Source of the DNA: a bacterium
Lineage (GTDB): Bacteria; Oederibacteriota; CAKKQC01
NCBI GenBank assembly: GCA_919901855.1
Contig: CAKKQC010000006.1
Span: 306,874 to 370,873, forward strand
Direction: 5' to 3'
DNA length: 64,000 nucleotides
Both the position numbers and the translations under genes were made by a program. Each line of letters begins with the position of its first letter. The first letter of the stretch is position 1. The notes beneath the pieces were generated by a model. That model worked only from the letters and a program-made list of their open reading frames with translations. It had not been told where the DNA came from and made no database searches. This document shows positions 40,929 through 49,574 of the stretch, in pieces.

Positions 40929-41828
40929 CTTCGCCTTCCTTCCGTAGGCGTCCTGCCGTTCGAGGTCCGTGGCGAGCCGGTCCAGCGCCTTGTCGAGTGC
41001 CCCGCTGATGTCACCGGCCTTGGCCATGAACACGAACGTGGCGTCGAACACGGCCGGGTGCTTGGCCAGTGCCTCTGCGAAGGCCGCACCTCCCTTGAGA
41101 TCGTCGACCACCGCCCTCAGCGCCGCTACGAGCGCGGCATCGTCGGCCTGTTCGGAGATGATCGCGAGCGACTGGACCAGCGGCAGGCCCGCCCCGACCA
41201 TGGTGGCCAACTGCCTGGCGAACGCCGCCATGACGGACGTGGGCTCGTCGGACTCGAGGTAGGCGGCCAACTTCTCGACCATCACGTCGAGCTGCCCGGT
41301 CTCCTGGCCGGCCGCGATCATCTGCACGTACACACTCTTGAACCAACGCGGATGCTCGAGCATCCGCGCTGCGAGGCTCTCTCCTTCCTTCAGCTTGGCC
41401 CGAATGTCGCGGACGGCTTTGGCGAACTCCGGATCCTTCGCCGCCTGGGCGCAGGCTTCGAGCCCGTCCAGGATGGGCACGCCGATCCGCAGGAATGAGG
41501 CGAGCCGGAGGCTGAACGTGTAGAGTTCGCGACGATCGGCGGGAGTCAGGGTCTTCATGGTGGTCTCCTTGTTTTCGACGAACGCCTTCAGGGCCGGCCA
41601 GCTCGGATACCCGTACTCGCGGGCGACCACGAGGAGGGCGCGGGCCTGGGGCAGGTCGGGAGTTTCGGGGCCGGTGGCGGCGGCGTCGACGCTTGGGTCC
41701 AGATGGACGGCGGCGACCCGGCTAATGGCATCGGGGTCCCGTCGGACGTAGGCCCGGCGCAGGTCATCGGCCTGATCCTTGAGGTGCTCGAGATTGGGGC
41801 GGGAAGGCAGGACGTTTGGCGGACTCAT
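40920..41828 (-). CDS. Soluble tandem GspF-like protein with an ankyrin-associated N-terminus
   Basis: From ATG 41828 (minus), with AAGGAGGT 4 bases upstream, the product is 302 residues. Residues 1-85 (PNLEHLKDQADDLRRAY, then AREYGYPSWPALKAFVE) match the N-terminal leader found before ankyrin repeats in many soil bacteria, but no ankyrin repeats follow. Residues about 100-192 and 200-290 are two T2SS-F (GspF) helical repeats (LRIGVPILDGLEACAQ and VGAGLPLVQSLAIISEQ). The transmembrane helices that follow each repeat in GspF/PilC are absent, so it is a cytoplasmic protein, not a normal secretion platform. ATG 41558 is a possible second start that yields only the GspF part. Confidence 0.75.
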   Translation of the reverse strand: MSPPNVLPSRPNLEHLKDQADDLRRAYVRRDPDAISRVAAVHLDPSVDAAATGPETPDLPQARALLVVAREYGYPSWPALKAFVENKETTMKTLTPADRRELYTFSLRLASFLRIGVPILDGLEACAQAAKDPEFAKAVRDIRAKLKEGESLAARMLEHPRWFKSVYVQMIAAGQETGQLDVMVEKLAAYLESDEPTSVMAAFARQLATMVGAGLPLVQSLAIISEQADDAALVAALRAVVDDLKGGAAFAEALAKHPAVFDATFVFMAKAGDISGALDKALDRLATDLERQDAYGRKAKSA

Positions 41829-42062
41829 GGGAACCTCCTTCACAGGTTACCCGGCGGTCCACGACGCCGCGGCGAAAGAAGGTTCCAGAACCCTCGATTG
41901 TGCTGCGCTCTAGGTGGGGTTCTCCCCTTTCCGTGGACCGGCGGCCGCCCTTCGGCCTCAATTGCAGGCTACGCCCGATGCGGACGGGCTGTCAAGGGTG
42001 GGATTTGAGGGGTCGGTTGGGTGGTTGACTGGCCGTCGCCGAGGCCGGATCATAGACGAACC
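41829..42062. promoter_or_regulatory. Divergent intergenic region with the cyclase promoter
   Basis: TTGACT (42025-42030), 17 bases, GATCAT (42048-42053), 9 bases, GTG 42063 forms a rightward promoter; CATAGA (42051-42056) exactly 6 bases before GTG is an alternative -10. Further left are GGTTC-CA-GAACC (41880-41891) and a 13-bp imperfect inverted repeat pairing 41851-41863 with 41932-41944. I found no convincing leftward promoter. Confidence 0.6.
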
Positions 42063-45000
42063 GTGCCTGCTGTCCCCGAACCTCGCGAACCACAGCCCGA
42101 GCAGACCCGCCATCTCGCGGTCGTCATGTTCCTCGACATGGTGGGCTACAGCGCGCTCATGGCCCGGGACGAGGCGCGCGCCATGCACCATGTCCGCGCG
42201 CTGGAGGAGATCCTGCGCCGGGAGATCCCCGCGGCGGGGGGCCGGCTGGTCAAGCTCATGGGCGACGGATCGATGGCCGAGTTCGTGACGGCCGGGGCGG
42301 CCGTAGCATGCGCCGGCAAGATCCAGCGGCTGATCGCGGCGGGCTACGCCTCCGACGCGCCCGAGGACCGCTACCAGGTCCGGATCGGCCTCCACCTCGG
42401 CGAGGTCGCGGAGGAGAAGGGGGACCTGTTTGGCGACGCGGTGAACATCGCGGCCCGGATCCAGCCGCTCGCGGACCCCGGAGGGATCGCGATGAGCGAG
42501 GTCGTCCACGTGCAGGTCAAGAACCAGGGCCAGCTACATGGCACGTTCCTGCCTCCCGTCCGGCTGAAGAACATCCCCGAGCCGGTCCGCGTCTTCGTGA
42601 CCTGCCCGCCGGGAGAGGGCTACGTGAAGTGGCGGGCCCGGCGGCTCGGTCTGGTCCGGCGCGCCTGCGTGGCCGCGGCCGTCATCGTGGCCACCGCCGC
42701 CGGCGTCTTGCTGGGTGTCCGCTACCTGCCCGTGTGGCTCGGCCCGCACCGGATCATCAACTTCCCGTTCCCGCAGAACCGGGACTACGCCCACGGGAGC
42801 CGGGCGTCCCAGATGTCCGCCGATCGGATCGCTGGCGAGATCCAGCGGGTGTTCGAGCCGTGGCGCCGCCGGTTCATCACCCGGGAGGGGGCCCCCCCCG
42901 GCACCTGGCGCGCCATGCTCGAGGACGGGACCACGGTCTCGGGATGTATCGGAGAGGCCATGCTCGTGCTCGTGGCCATGGACAACGCGCGCAACCGGAC
43001 CCAGGAGCAGTTCGACGGGCTGTGGCGCTATCACCAGTCGTTCCTCGATTCCCAGGGGCTCATGCACTGGCACGTGGATGCGGCGGGGAAGGTGATCGGG
43101 AGCAACGCGGCGACCTCCACCGAGGTGGATATCGCGCTGGCCCTCCTCCTCGCCCACCGGCAGTGGAGCCGGGAGGAATCCAGCTACTATCTGACCGAGG
43201 CTCGCGCCCTCGTGGCCCGGATTGCCAAGGCCTGCGTCGAGCCGGAGACCTTCATCCTCCGGGGCGGGGATGCCGGCGGTGGGACGAAGCTGACCCGGCC
43301 TTCGTCGTTCTCGCCCGCGCATCTCGGGCTGTTCGTGAGCGGGGGGGCGGGCGATCGCGCGTTCTGGGAGAACGTGATCCGTGCCAACTACGGGGTTATC
43401 GAACGGTGTCTGGCGAAGCGGACGTCCGGGTTCGTCCCCGCCAACTGCGACGGCGATTGCGGCGAGATGCCCCCGGAGAGCTACGCCTTCCAGCCGTGGT
43501 CGATCCTGTGGCGCATCGGGCTGGACTACCTCTGGTTCGGCGAGCGCCCGGGGCGCACGGGCCGGGTCATGCTCGAGCAGGCCACGACGTTCGCCATCCA
43601 GAAGGCGGCCGGCGATCCGGCGGCGCTGGGAGAGCTCTACTCCGTGGACGGCGACCGGCAGGGGGAGCCGGGCGTCGCGCACGCCATGCTGGCCTTCGGC
43701 ATCGCGGCGCAATCGATGGAGTCCCAGAAGACCTGGATGAACAACCTGCTCGACAAGGCGATCCAGTACCTGGGGCACAGGAAGGAGCCGGCCTTCAGCG
43801 ACGCCTGGTCCATCCTCGGCATGCTCACGATGAGCGGCGGCTTCCCGAACCTGTGGGCGCTGGAGACCTCCGGGACCGCCAAGGGCGCCCCACCGGTGGC
43901 GCTGGACTTCGCGGTCCAGTTGCCTTACGAGGTGAGCTACAGTCCGGGGGTCTCGGCGAGCGCCTTCCTGGTCGGGGACGGCCGGGGTGGCGGGGCGCTC
44001 AAGCTCGCGTATCGGAAGCCCTCCGCGACCGATATCTGCGAGGTCCGGTTCGCGGTGGGCCAGGACTGGACTTCCGTCGACGGGTTCACGGTCGCGGTCC
44101 GGGCGGAGCCGGCCGTGCCCATCCGGGTGACCGTGATGGACGGTAACGGCCGGCAGTGGTTCTGCGATGTGTCGCTCACGCCGGGAACCATCGCCTGGCG
44201 GATTCCGTTCGAATCCCTGGAACTGGGGGCGTGGGAATCTCCGCGCGATGCCGCTCTGGCGCTTTCTAACGTCCGGTCGGTGACCGTGGCTCCTGGGGGG
44301 CTCGCGGGCACGCTCCGGGTAAGTGCTGTGGCCCCGTTGCTGGCGTCCGATCAGGAGCCCGTGCGGTCCGTGGAGCCGCTCGGGTTCGATGCCGCCGGAC
44401 AGCCGTGGTCCTACAGCGGCAGCGGCGGAGGCATGGCCTGGGCCTTCGAGGGGACCGGGTCCGACCGCGTCGTCCGGATCCGGTACACCTCCACGGCCGC
44501 CGGCTTCTGGGGGATCGGGTTCAACGTCGGCCGGGACCTGAGCCGGAGGGACGCGCTCCGGGTGCGTGCGAAGTCCGGGGCCGGCCGGATCATTTCCCTC
44601 GTCCTGGCCGATGCCGACGGCGAGCGCTGGAGGGTCCGGCTCCGCCCCGCGCCGGTCTTCAAGGATTACGATCTCGCGTTCGACCTCTTCACGCTCGAGG
44701 GCAAGCAGGAGAAGGGCAAGAACGGCCGGCTGGACCTCTCCCGGATCGACTCGATCCAGGTCGCGGGCTCCGGCGAGGCGACTGACGATGTCTGGGTGGC
44801 ATCCTTCGCCGCGGCAGGTACCGGCCAGCCGGCGGCATCAGCCAAGACACCAACGGCGCCGCCCAAGGTGGCATTGGGCTCCCCGGATCTTATCGGAGGC
44901 CTGGAGACGCTTCGTCCCTATGCTGGGAAGGGGGCGACGCTCAAGGCGGCCATGGAAGGCGCAGACGGTCATAAGGCGATGCGCGTCGAGTTCCGGTCCC

Positions 45001-45341
45001 CGCCCGACGGCTATTGGGGGGTGCCGTTCGCTCCTACGGTTCAGGACTGGAGGCCCTACCAGGCCATTGCGGTTCGTGTCCGGTCCCGCGCGCCCGCAAC
45101 CTTCCGGATACTCGTCAAGGATTGGACCGGAGACTCCTGGGTGGTGACCGTGAAGGCGACCGTCAAGTCCCGGAGGCTCACGATCCCGCTCAAGACCTTC
45201 ATACTCCGGCCGGACGAGGCGGCGGAGCGGAAGGAAGGCGTGTTCGACCTGAACCAGATCAAGGATATGCACATCATCCAGGAGACGGGGGGGACCGGGG
45301 GCGGCACGGTCTGGATCGAGGCCCTCGAGCTCGTTCGTTGA
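42063..45341 (+). CDS. Transmembrane adenylate cyclase with GH8-like pseudoenzyme and three beta-sandwich modules
   Basis: The product is 1092 residues. Residues 16-180 are a class III cyclase: metal Asp D25 in FLDMVGYS and D68 in KLMGDGS, purine-selecting K64 and D125 in GDLFGDAVNIAAR, N128 and R132; all point to cAMP synthesis. One transmembrane helix (about 201-220) follows. Outside, residues 231-600 align with GH8 (PQNRDYAHGS, QGLMHWHVDA, VDIALALLLAHRQW, DYLWFGE), but the catalytic TVSE is TVSG (G294), ATDAD is ATSTE, and the Asp of YDAxR is Gln (Q477). Three CBM11-like beta-sandwiches fill 600-1092. I infer a glycan receptor that controls cAMP. GTG 42063 is chosen because the promoter covers the longer frame from 42021. 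Confidence 0.82.
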   Translation: MPAVPEPREPQPEQTRHLAVVMFLDMVGYSALMARDEARAMHHVRALEEILRREIPAAGGRLVKLMGDGSMAEFVTAGAAVACAGKIQRLIAAGYASDAPEDRYQVRIGLHLGEVAEEKGDLFGDAVNIAARIQPLADPGGIAMSEVVHVQVKNQGQLHGTFLPPVRLKNIPEPVRVFVTCPPGEGYVKWRARRLGLVRRACVAAAVIVATAAGVLLGVRYLPVWLGPHRIINFPFPQNRDYAHGSRASQMSADRIAGEIQRVFEPWRRRFITREGAPPGTWRAMLEDGTTVSGCIGEAMLVLVAMDNARNRTQEQFDGLWRYHQSFLDSQGLMHWHVDAAGKVIGSNAATSTEVDIALALLLAHRQWSREESSYYLTEARALVARIAKACVEPETFILRGGDAGGGTKLTRPSSFSPAHLGLFVSGGAGDRAFWENVIRANYGVIERCLAKRTSGFVPANCDGDCGEMPPESYAFQPWSILWRIGLDYLWFGERPGRTGRVMLEQATTFAIQKAAGDPAALGELYSVDGDRQGEPGVAHAMLAFGIAAQSMESQKTWMNNLLDKAIQYLGHRKEPAFSDAWSILGMLTMSGGFPNLWALETSGTAKGAPPVALDFAVQLPYEVSYSPGVSASAFLVGDGRGGGALKLAYRKPSATDICEVRFAVGQDWTSVDGFTVAVRAEPAVPIRVTVMDGNGRQWFCDVSLTPGTIAWRIPFESLELGAWESPRDAALALSNVRSVTVAPGGLAGTLRVSAVAPLLASDQEPVRSVEPLGFDAAGQPWSYSGSGGGMAWAFEGTGSDRVVRIRYTSTAAGFWGIGFNVGRDLSRRDALRVRAKSGAGRIISLVLADADGERWRVRLRPAPVFKDYDLAFDLFTLEGKQEKGKNGRLDLSRIDSIQVAGSGEATDDVWVASFAAAGTGQPAASAKTPTAPPKVALGSPDLIGGLETLRPYAGKGATLKAAMEGADGHKAMRVEFRSPPDGYWGVPFAPTVQDWRPYQAIAVRVRSRAPATFRILVKDWTGDSWVVTVKATVKSRRLTIPLKTFILRPDEAAERKEGVFDLNQIKDMHIIQETGGTGGGTVWIEALELVR

Positions 45342-45343
45342 GG

Positions 45344-46105
45344 ATGGCGGTGCGCAAGTACCTCGGATGGCGGCTCGCGTTCGCGGTCGCGCTGGTGGGA
45401 CTCAGCGCGATCACGTACGCCGCGCACCTCCTGATCTTCCGGGACCCCCGGAACCTGCTCTTCTACACGGTCATGGACGTCGCATTCCTGCTCATCGAGG
45501 TTCTGCTCGTGACCGTCCTCCTCGACCAGCTCGTGACCAGGTGGGAGCGCCAGAAGATGCTCGACAAGCTCAACATGGTGATCGAGACGTTTTTCAGCGA
45601 GTTCGGCAAGCGCCTGTTGGGGCATCTGGCGCGGCGGGACCGGCACCTCGAGCGGATCCGGAACCTCGTGGCGACGACGCACGGGATGTCGCCCGCCGAG
45701 TTCAGGGCGGCGGAGGAGGCGGTCCGCGGCTACAAGTGCGACCTCGATATCTCCCGGATCGACCTCAAGCTCGTGCGCCGCTACATGCAGCCCCGCCGCG
45801 AATTCCTGCTTGGTCTGCTCCAGAATCCGAACCTGCTCGAGCACGAGGTGTTCACGGACCTCCTGCGCGCGGTTTTTCACGTCGTCGAGGAACTGGTGTC
45901 CCGGGACCTCGACCGGCTTTCGCCCGAGGACGTGGCCCACCTCAAGATGGACCTCGAGCGGGCGTACGACCGGCTGACGGCCGAGTGGATCGTGTACCTC
46001 GGCTACATCAAGGCCCAGTATCCCTACTACTACGTCTTCGCCGTCCGCACGAATCCCTACCTCGGCGACGACGTCAGCCTCGATGAGTCGTCGGAATCCT
46101 GTTGA
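45344..46105 (+). CDS. Two-helix membrane protein of unknown function
   Basis: ATG 45344 follows the cyclase stop by 2 bases. The 253-residue product has two N-terminal transmembrane segments (LAFAVALVGLSAITYAAHLL and MDVAFLLIEVLLVTVLLDQL), then a roughly 190-residue helical cytoplasmic part rich in charged residues (EFGKRLLGHLARRDRHLERI). I do not recognise the family. Its position suggests it acts with the cyclase, for example as membrane partner or output regulator, but no cAMP-binding motif is visible. Confidence 0.7.
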   Translation: MAVRKYLGWRLAFAVALVGLSAITYAAHLLIFRDPRNLLFYTVMDVAFLLIEVLLVTVLLDQLVTRWERQKMLDKLNMVIETFFSEFGKRLLGHLARRDRHLERIRNLVATTHGMSPAEFRAAEEAVRGYKCDLDISRIDLKLVRRYMQPRREFLLGLLQNPNLLEHEVFTDLLRAVFHVVEELVSRDLDRLSPEDVAHLKMDLERAYDRLTAEWIVYLGYIKAQYPYYYVFAVRTNPYLGDDVSLDESSESC

Positions 46106-46161
46106 AAGGGCATGGGCGGAGACGTCCGTGATACAGTCATCTCCAGGGACGGAGGTCGCAC

Positions 46162-46482
46162 ATGGATGGCAGGATTCTGATTGAAGCGGGTCGGCTGAAG
46201 GGGTTCAGCTTGCCGGTTCAGCTCTTCCGGGAAGGCCGCCAGTACGTCGCCGATTGCGGCGCTCTCGGGCTGGCGTCCCACGGGAAGAGTTCCAGCGAGG
46301 CGAGGTCCTCCTTGAAGAACGTGATCGAGGTGTTCATCGAGGAAGTGATCGAGATGGGGACGCTGGACAAGGTGCTGGCGGAACGCGGCTGGACCAGGAA
46401 GGCTTCCGGTCACGAGAAGGCTGCCTGGGTCTCTCCGCGGGTGACCCGGGGAGTCGTCTCGAGCGCGACCGGACGGGCCTAG
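46162..46482 (+). CDS. HicB-like antitoxin
   Basis: The 106-residue product, with GGAGGT 5 bases before ATG 46162, has the HicB-type partial RNase-H-like fold: FREGRQYVADCGALGLASHGKSSSEARSSLKNVIEVFIEE. A short basic tail follows with no clear DNA-binding domain. It precedes a small HicA-like gene by 6 bases. Confidence 0.72.
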   Translation: MDGRILIEAGRLKGFSLPVQLFREGRQYVADCGALGLASHGKSSSEARSSLKNVIEVFIEEVIEMGTLDKVLAERGWTRKASGHEKAAWVSPRVTRGVVSSATGRA

Positions 46483-46488
46483 GAGTCC

Positions 46489-46713
46489 GTGGACCCGGAG
46501 GAGTTCCGGCTTTTTCTGACGGACAACGGTTGCCGGAAGAAACGCGAACGTCCCGACGGAACGGAAGTCTGGGTCAAGGACGGATTGGACGTGCCCGTCG
46601 TATTCCTTAACCGCGGAGTTCTGTCGGCCCGGGAGCTCGAACGGCTTCTTCACCTCAAAGGCGAGGATCCCGGTGCTCTTGGGAAGTGGCGCAAGGCCAG
46701 GGGGAAACAGTGA
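46489..46713 (+). CDS. HicA-like mRNA interferase, divergent
   Basis: From GTG 46489 the 74-residue product reads FLTDNGCRKKRERPDGTEVWVKDG ... VVFLNRGVLSARELERLLHL, which fits the alpha-beta-beta-beta-alpha HicA order. The usual GSH motif with its catalytic His is absent (ERPDGTE), so it may be inactive or use another residue. Its stop overlaps the GH141 start (GTGA), tying a TA pair to a glycosidase. Confidence 0.55.
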   Translation: MDPEEFRLFLTDNGCRKKRERPDGTEVWVKDGLDVPVVFLNRGVLSARELERLLHLKGEDPGALGKWRKARGKQ

Positions 46714-48722
46714 GACTATTGTCTTCCCGTCGTGTGGGCTGTCTCCGGACGAATCGGCACCTGGCCTTTCTCATCGCCATGGCGGTCGTCGCCGGATTTG
46801 CCTGCGTGGCGGACTCCGCTGGGGCGGAGGTCGTGATCCGGGTGACGCCTTCCGACCCGGGCGGGCTCGATGCGGCGCGGGACCGGGCGCGGGAGGCCGT
46901 CAAGAGGCACCGGGAGCCGGTCCGGGTCGAGCTCGGGGCCGGGACCTACGTCCTCGAGCACGGGCTCGTGCTCACGGCGTCCGACTCCGGCACCGCCAAG
47001 GCTCCGGTGACGTGGACGTCGACCCCGGGTGGCCGGGTCCGCATCTCGGGCGGCCGCGAGGTCGGGGGCTGGGGCCCGGTCACGGACCCCGCGATCCTGG
47101 CCCGGCTCGATCACGCGGTGCGATCGCGCGTGCTGGTCACGGACTTGCGCGCGCAGGGCCTGGCGAACTACGGGACCTTCCGCCGCCGCGGCTTCGGCCT
47201 CCCGCGGGCCGTATCCGCGCTCGAGCTGGTCTGCGACGACGCCATCATGCCCCTCGCGCGCCATCCGTCGAAGGGCTGGCTGACCGTGACCGCGACGCTC
47301 ACCGGCGGCGATGCCGTGCGATTCGCATTCACGGACGCCGAAGCGGCCCGGTGGGGAGCCGCGCCGGACCTCTGGGTCCACGGCTACTGGACCTACGACT
47401 GGGCGGACACGCACGATCCCGTCCTGGATTTCTCTCCGGCGCGGGGCGAGGCCGCCATTCACGCGCCCGCGGGTTGGTACGGCATCAAGACCGGGGCCCG
47501 GTTCGCGTTCGAGAACGCGCTGGAGGCGCTCGACGCGCCGGGCGAATGGTGGCTTGACCGGGCGGCGGGCAAGCTCTACTTCCTCCCGCCCTCCGATGCC
47601 AAGCCCGTCCGGACCGTGGTCACCATGATCGAGGAGCCGCTCGTCTCGCTCGAGGGGGCTTCGTACGTCCGGGTGGAGGGGATGATCCTCGAGGACGCGC
47701 GCGGCGACGGCGTGCTCGTCGAGGGGGGCGCCAACTGCCGGATAGCGGGATGCACGATCCGGAACCTGGGCGGCCTCGGGGCCGCCATCAAGGGCGGCCG
47801 CGGGCACCTCGTCCGGTCCTGCGACGTGTACGGTGCCGGCGAGGGCGCGATCGCGGTCGAAGGCGGCGACCGGCCTACCCTCAAGGCCTGCGGAAACGCC
47901 GTCGAAAACAACGACCTCCACGACTTCTGCCGGTGGGCCCGGACCTACAAGCCGGGCGTCCAGGTCGACGGCGTCGGCTGTCGTGTCGCGCACAACTGGA
48001 TCCACGACGCCCCGCACAACGGCATCCTGCTGGGCGGCAACGACCACGTGATCGAGTTCAACCTCGTCGAGCGCGTGTGCCTCGAGACCGGGGACTCGGG
48101 CGCCTTCTACATGGGCCGCGATCCCACCATGCGGGGGACCGTGGTCCGGAACAACCTCTTCCGGGATCTCAAGCCTACGCAATCGCGGCCGGGGGAGTTC
48201 AACAACGTGATGGCCGTCTACCTCGACGACTGCGCCTGCGGCACCCGGGTCGAGGGGAACCTCTTCGTGCGGGCCGCCTGGGGGGTCATGATCGGGGGCG
48301 GGCGCGACAACGAGGTGCGGGGCAACGTCTTCGTGGACTGCGACCCCGGCGTGAGCGTGGACTCACGGGCGCTGAACTGGGCCAAGGACTACTACAACCC
48401 GGGCGGCGGCTGGGAGATGGTGCGCCGGTTGGCTGCCGTGCCGTACCGCAACGCGCTCTGGCGCGCCCGGTATCCGAAGCTCGCGGGTTACAGTCTCGCG
48501 ACCTGCGCGGCGCCGGCCGGCAACCGGATCGTGGGCAACGTCTCGACCGGGGGCCGCTGGCTCGAGCTCGTCGAAGGCCTCACACCATCGAGCGTCGAGA
48601 TTCGCGACAACGTCGTCGAGGGAGCCCCCGGCGTGAAGCCTGCGACGTGGCCCCCGATCCCCCTCGACCGGATCGGGCTCGAGCGCGACCGGTTCCGTCC
48701 CGCCCCGCGGCCGTCGCGATAA
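46710..48722 (+). CDS. Secreted parallel beta-helix glycosidase, GH141-like
   Basis: From GTG 46710 (overlapping the HicA-like stop) the product is 670 residues. A signal peptide (FLIAMAVVAGFACVADSAGA) precedes the GH141-type opening: DPGGLDAARDRAREAVKRH, VELGAGTYVLEHGLVL, SDSGTAKAPVTWTSTPGGRVRISGGREV. Right-handed beta-helix rungs follow (CRIAGCTIRNLGG, GILLGGNDHVIEFNLVE, TRVEGNLFVRAAWGVMIGGG). Family members include an alpha-L-fucosidase and a xylanase. A start at GTG 46686 would add 8 residues before the signal and is less likely. The 3' end overlaps the convergent Fe-S gene by 143 bases. Confidence 0.8.
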   Translation: MRLLSSRRVGCLRTNRHLAFLIAMAVVAGFACVADSAGAEVVIRVTPSDPGGLDAARDRAREAVKRHREPVRVELGAGTYVLEHGLVLTASDSGTAKAPVTWTSTPGGRVRISGGREVGGWGPVTDPAILARLDHAVRSRVLVTDLRAQGLANYGTFRRRGFGLPRAVSALELVCDDAIMPLARHPSKGWLTVTATLTGGDAVRFAFTDAEAARWGAAPDLWVHGYWTYDWADTHDPVLDFSPARGEAAIHAPAGWYGIKTGARFAFENALEALDAPGEWWLDRAAGKLYFLPPSDAKPVRTVVTMIEEPLVSLEGASYVRVEGMILEDARGDGVLVEGGANCRIAGCTIRNLGGLGAAIKGGRGHLVRSCDVYGAGEGAIAVEGGDRPTLKACGNAVENNDLHDFCRWARTYKPGVQVDGVGCRVAHNWIHDAPHNGILLGGNDHVIEFNLVERVCLETGDSGAFYMGRDPTMRGTVVRNNLFRDLKPTQSRPGEFNNVMAVYLDDCACGTRVEGNLFVRAAWGVMIGGGRDNEVRGNVFVDCDPGVSVDSRALNWAKDYYNPGGGWEMVRRLAAVPYRNALWRARYPKLAGYSLATCAAPAGNRIVGNVSTGGRWLELVEGLTPSSVEIRDNVVEGAPGVKPATWPPIPLDRIGLERDRFRPAPRPSR

Positions 48723-49494
48723 GATCTTCGCGGAGGTATCCGAGCGGCCCCTCGAACACGGGCCGGCATCCTTGCAGCCCGATTTCCCCCATCCACACGC
48801 GCACGGAGAACGCCAGGCAGGTGGACTCGCCGCATTCCCCGCAGTTCGTGCGCGGAAGCCGTTTCCAGATTTCCAGGGCCGGGGCCTTGCTCCGGGGCTC
48901 CAGGCAGGGCGTGATCCGGTCCCGATCCGCCCAGACGGAGACGGCACGCGCACGGATGCCTTCGAGGACGAGCCATGCGTCCACGATGTCGGTGGCCTTC
49001 GCGATCATGACGCGCCGGGGGTGAAGCGTGACGAGATGGAACCCATCCATGTACGTGAGCGTCCGGGTTTCCGGCCCGTACATGGCCGAGGGCATCACGG
49101 CGTTGAGGTACGGGAACACCGGCTCCAGGTCGCCCGAGATCTCCGCCGTGACCCTGGACTTCGACCACTCCGTGGCGCAGGAACGGAACGAGACGACGGC
49201 CGCCCTGCCGAAAGGCTCCGGGGCCCCGGCCGGTTCGGGCCCGTCGGGCATGGGGCGGGCGACGGGCCGGTGATCGACCCATCCGGCGACCGTCACCGTC
49301 TTCGCTTCCGTCACAAGCCGGGCCATGTCCGCCCTGCCGGCCACGAGCGCGGGCGCAGCCACGAGGGCGAGCGGCGGCGTGGGGTCGATCTGCTCGACGG
49401 CGGCTCCGATGCGCCTGAAGAACCCGGCGGCGGCGTCGGCATCCGGACGACCCGGAAACGCCGCGATCAGGCGGTCGTCGGTGGGGGATGTCAT
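48580..49494 (-). CDS. 4Fe-4S protein with DUF169-like domain
   Basis: From ATG 49494 the product is 304 residues. Residues about 1-200 resemble the DUF169 type (PPLALVAAPALVAGRADMARLVTEAK, FRSCATEWSKSRVTAEISGD). TNCGECGESTC with a fourth Cys 16 residues on (GLQGC) is the C-x2-C-x4-C-x16-C iron-sulfur motif of the CdhD/AcsC-type Fe-S domain. The last 45 residues are Arg/Gly/Ser-rich and antisense to the end of the GH141 gene, so they may be an unselected extension. A role in one-carbon or corrinoid chemistry is known for some relatives; here it stands alone. Confidence 0.68.
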   Translation of the reverse strand: MTSPTDDRLIAAFPGRPDADAAAGFFRRIGAAVEQIDPTPPLALVAAPALVAGRADMARLVTEAKTVTVAGWVDHRPVARPMPDGPEPAGAPEPFGRAAVVSFRSCATEWSKSRVTAEISGDLEPVFPYLNAVMPSAMYGPETRTLTYMDGFHLVTLHPRRVMIAKATDIVDAWLVLEGIRARAVSVWADRDRITPCLEPRSKAPALEIWKRLPRTNCGECGESTCLAFSVRVWMGEIGLQGCRPVFEGPLGYLREDLIATAAGRDGTGRARARSGRGGSGATSQASRRGLPRRRCRESRRSMV

Positions 49495-49574
49495 GCCGGC
49501 CGGCGCCGGGCGGGGGTGCACGTCATACCGCGATCGTACCAAGACGGGCGCCACTCGCCCGGAGGGAGCGGAAA

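Noticed and set aside
42021..42062. In-frame extension of the cyclase to GTG 42021
   Set aside because: A TTGACT-N17-GATCAT promoter lies inside this stretch, and the extra residues (Pro/Arg-rich) do not resemble a cyclase N-terminus, so GTG 42063 was chosen.
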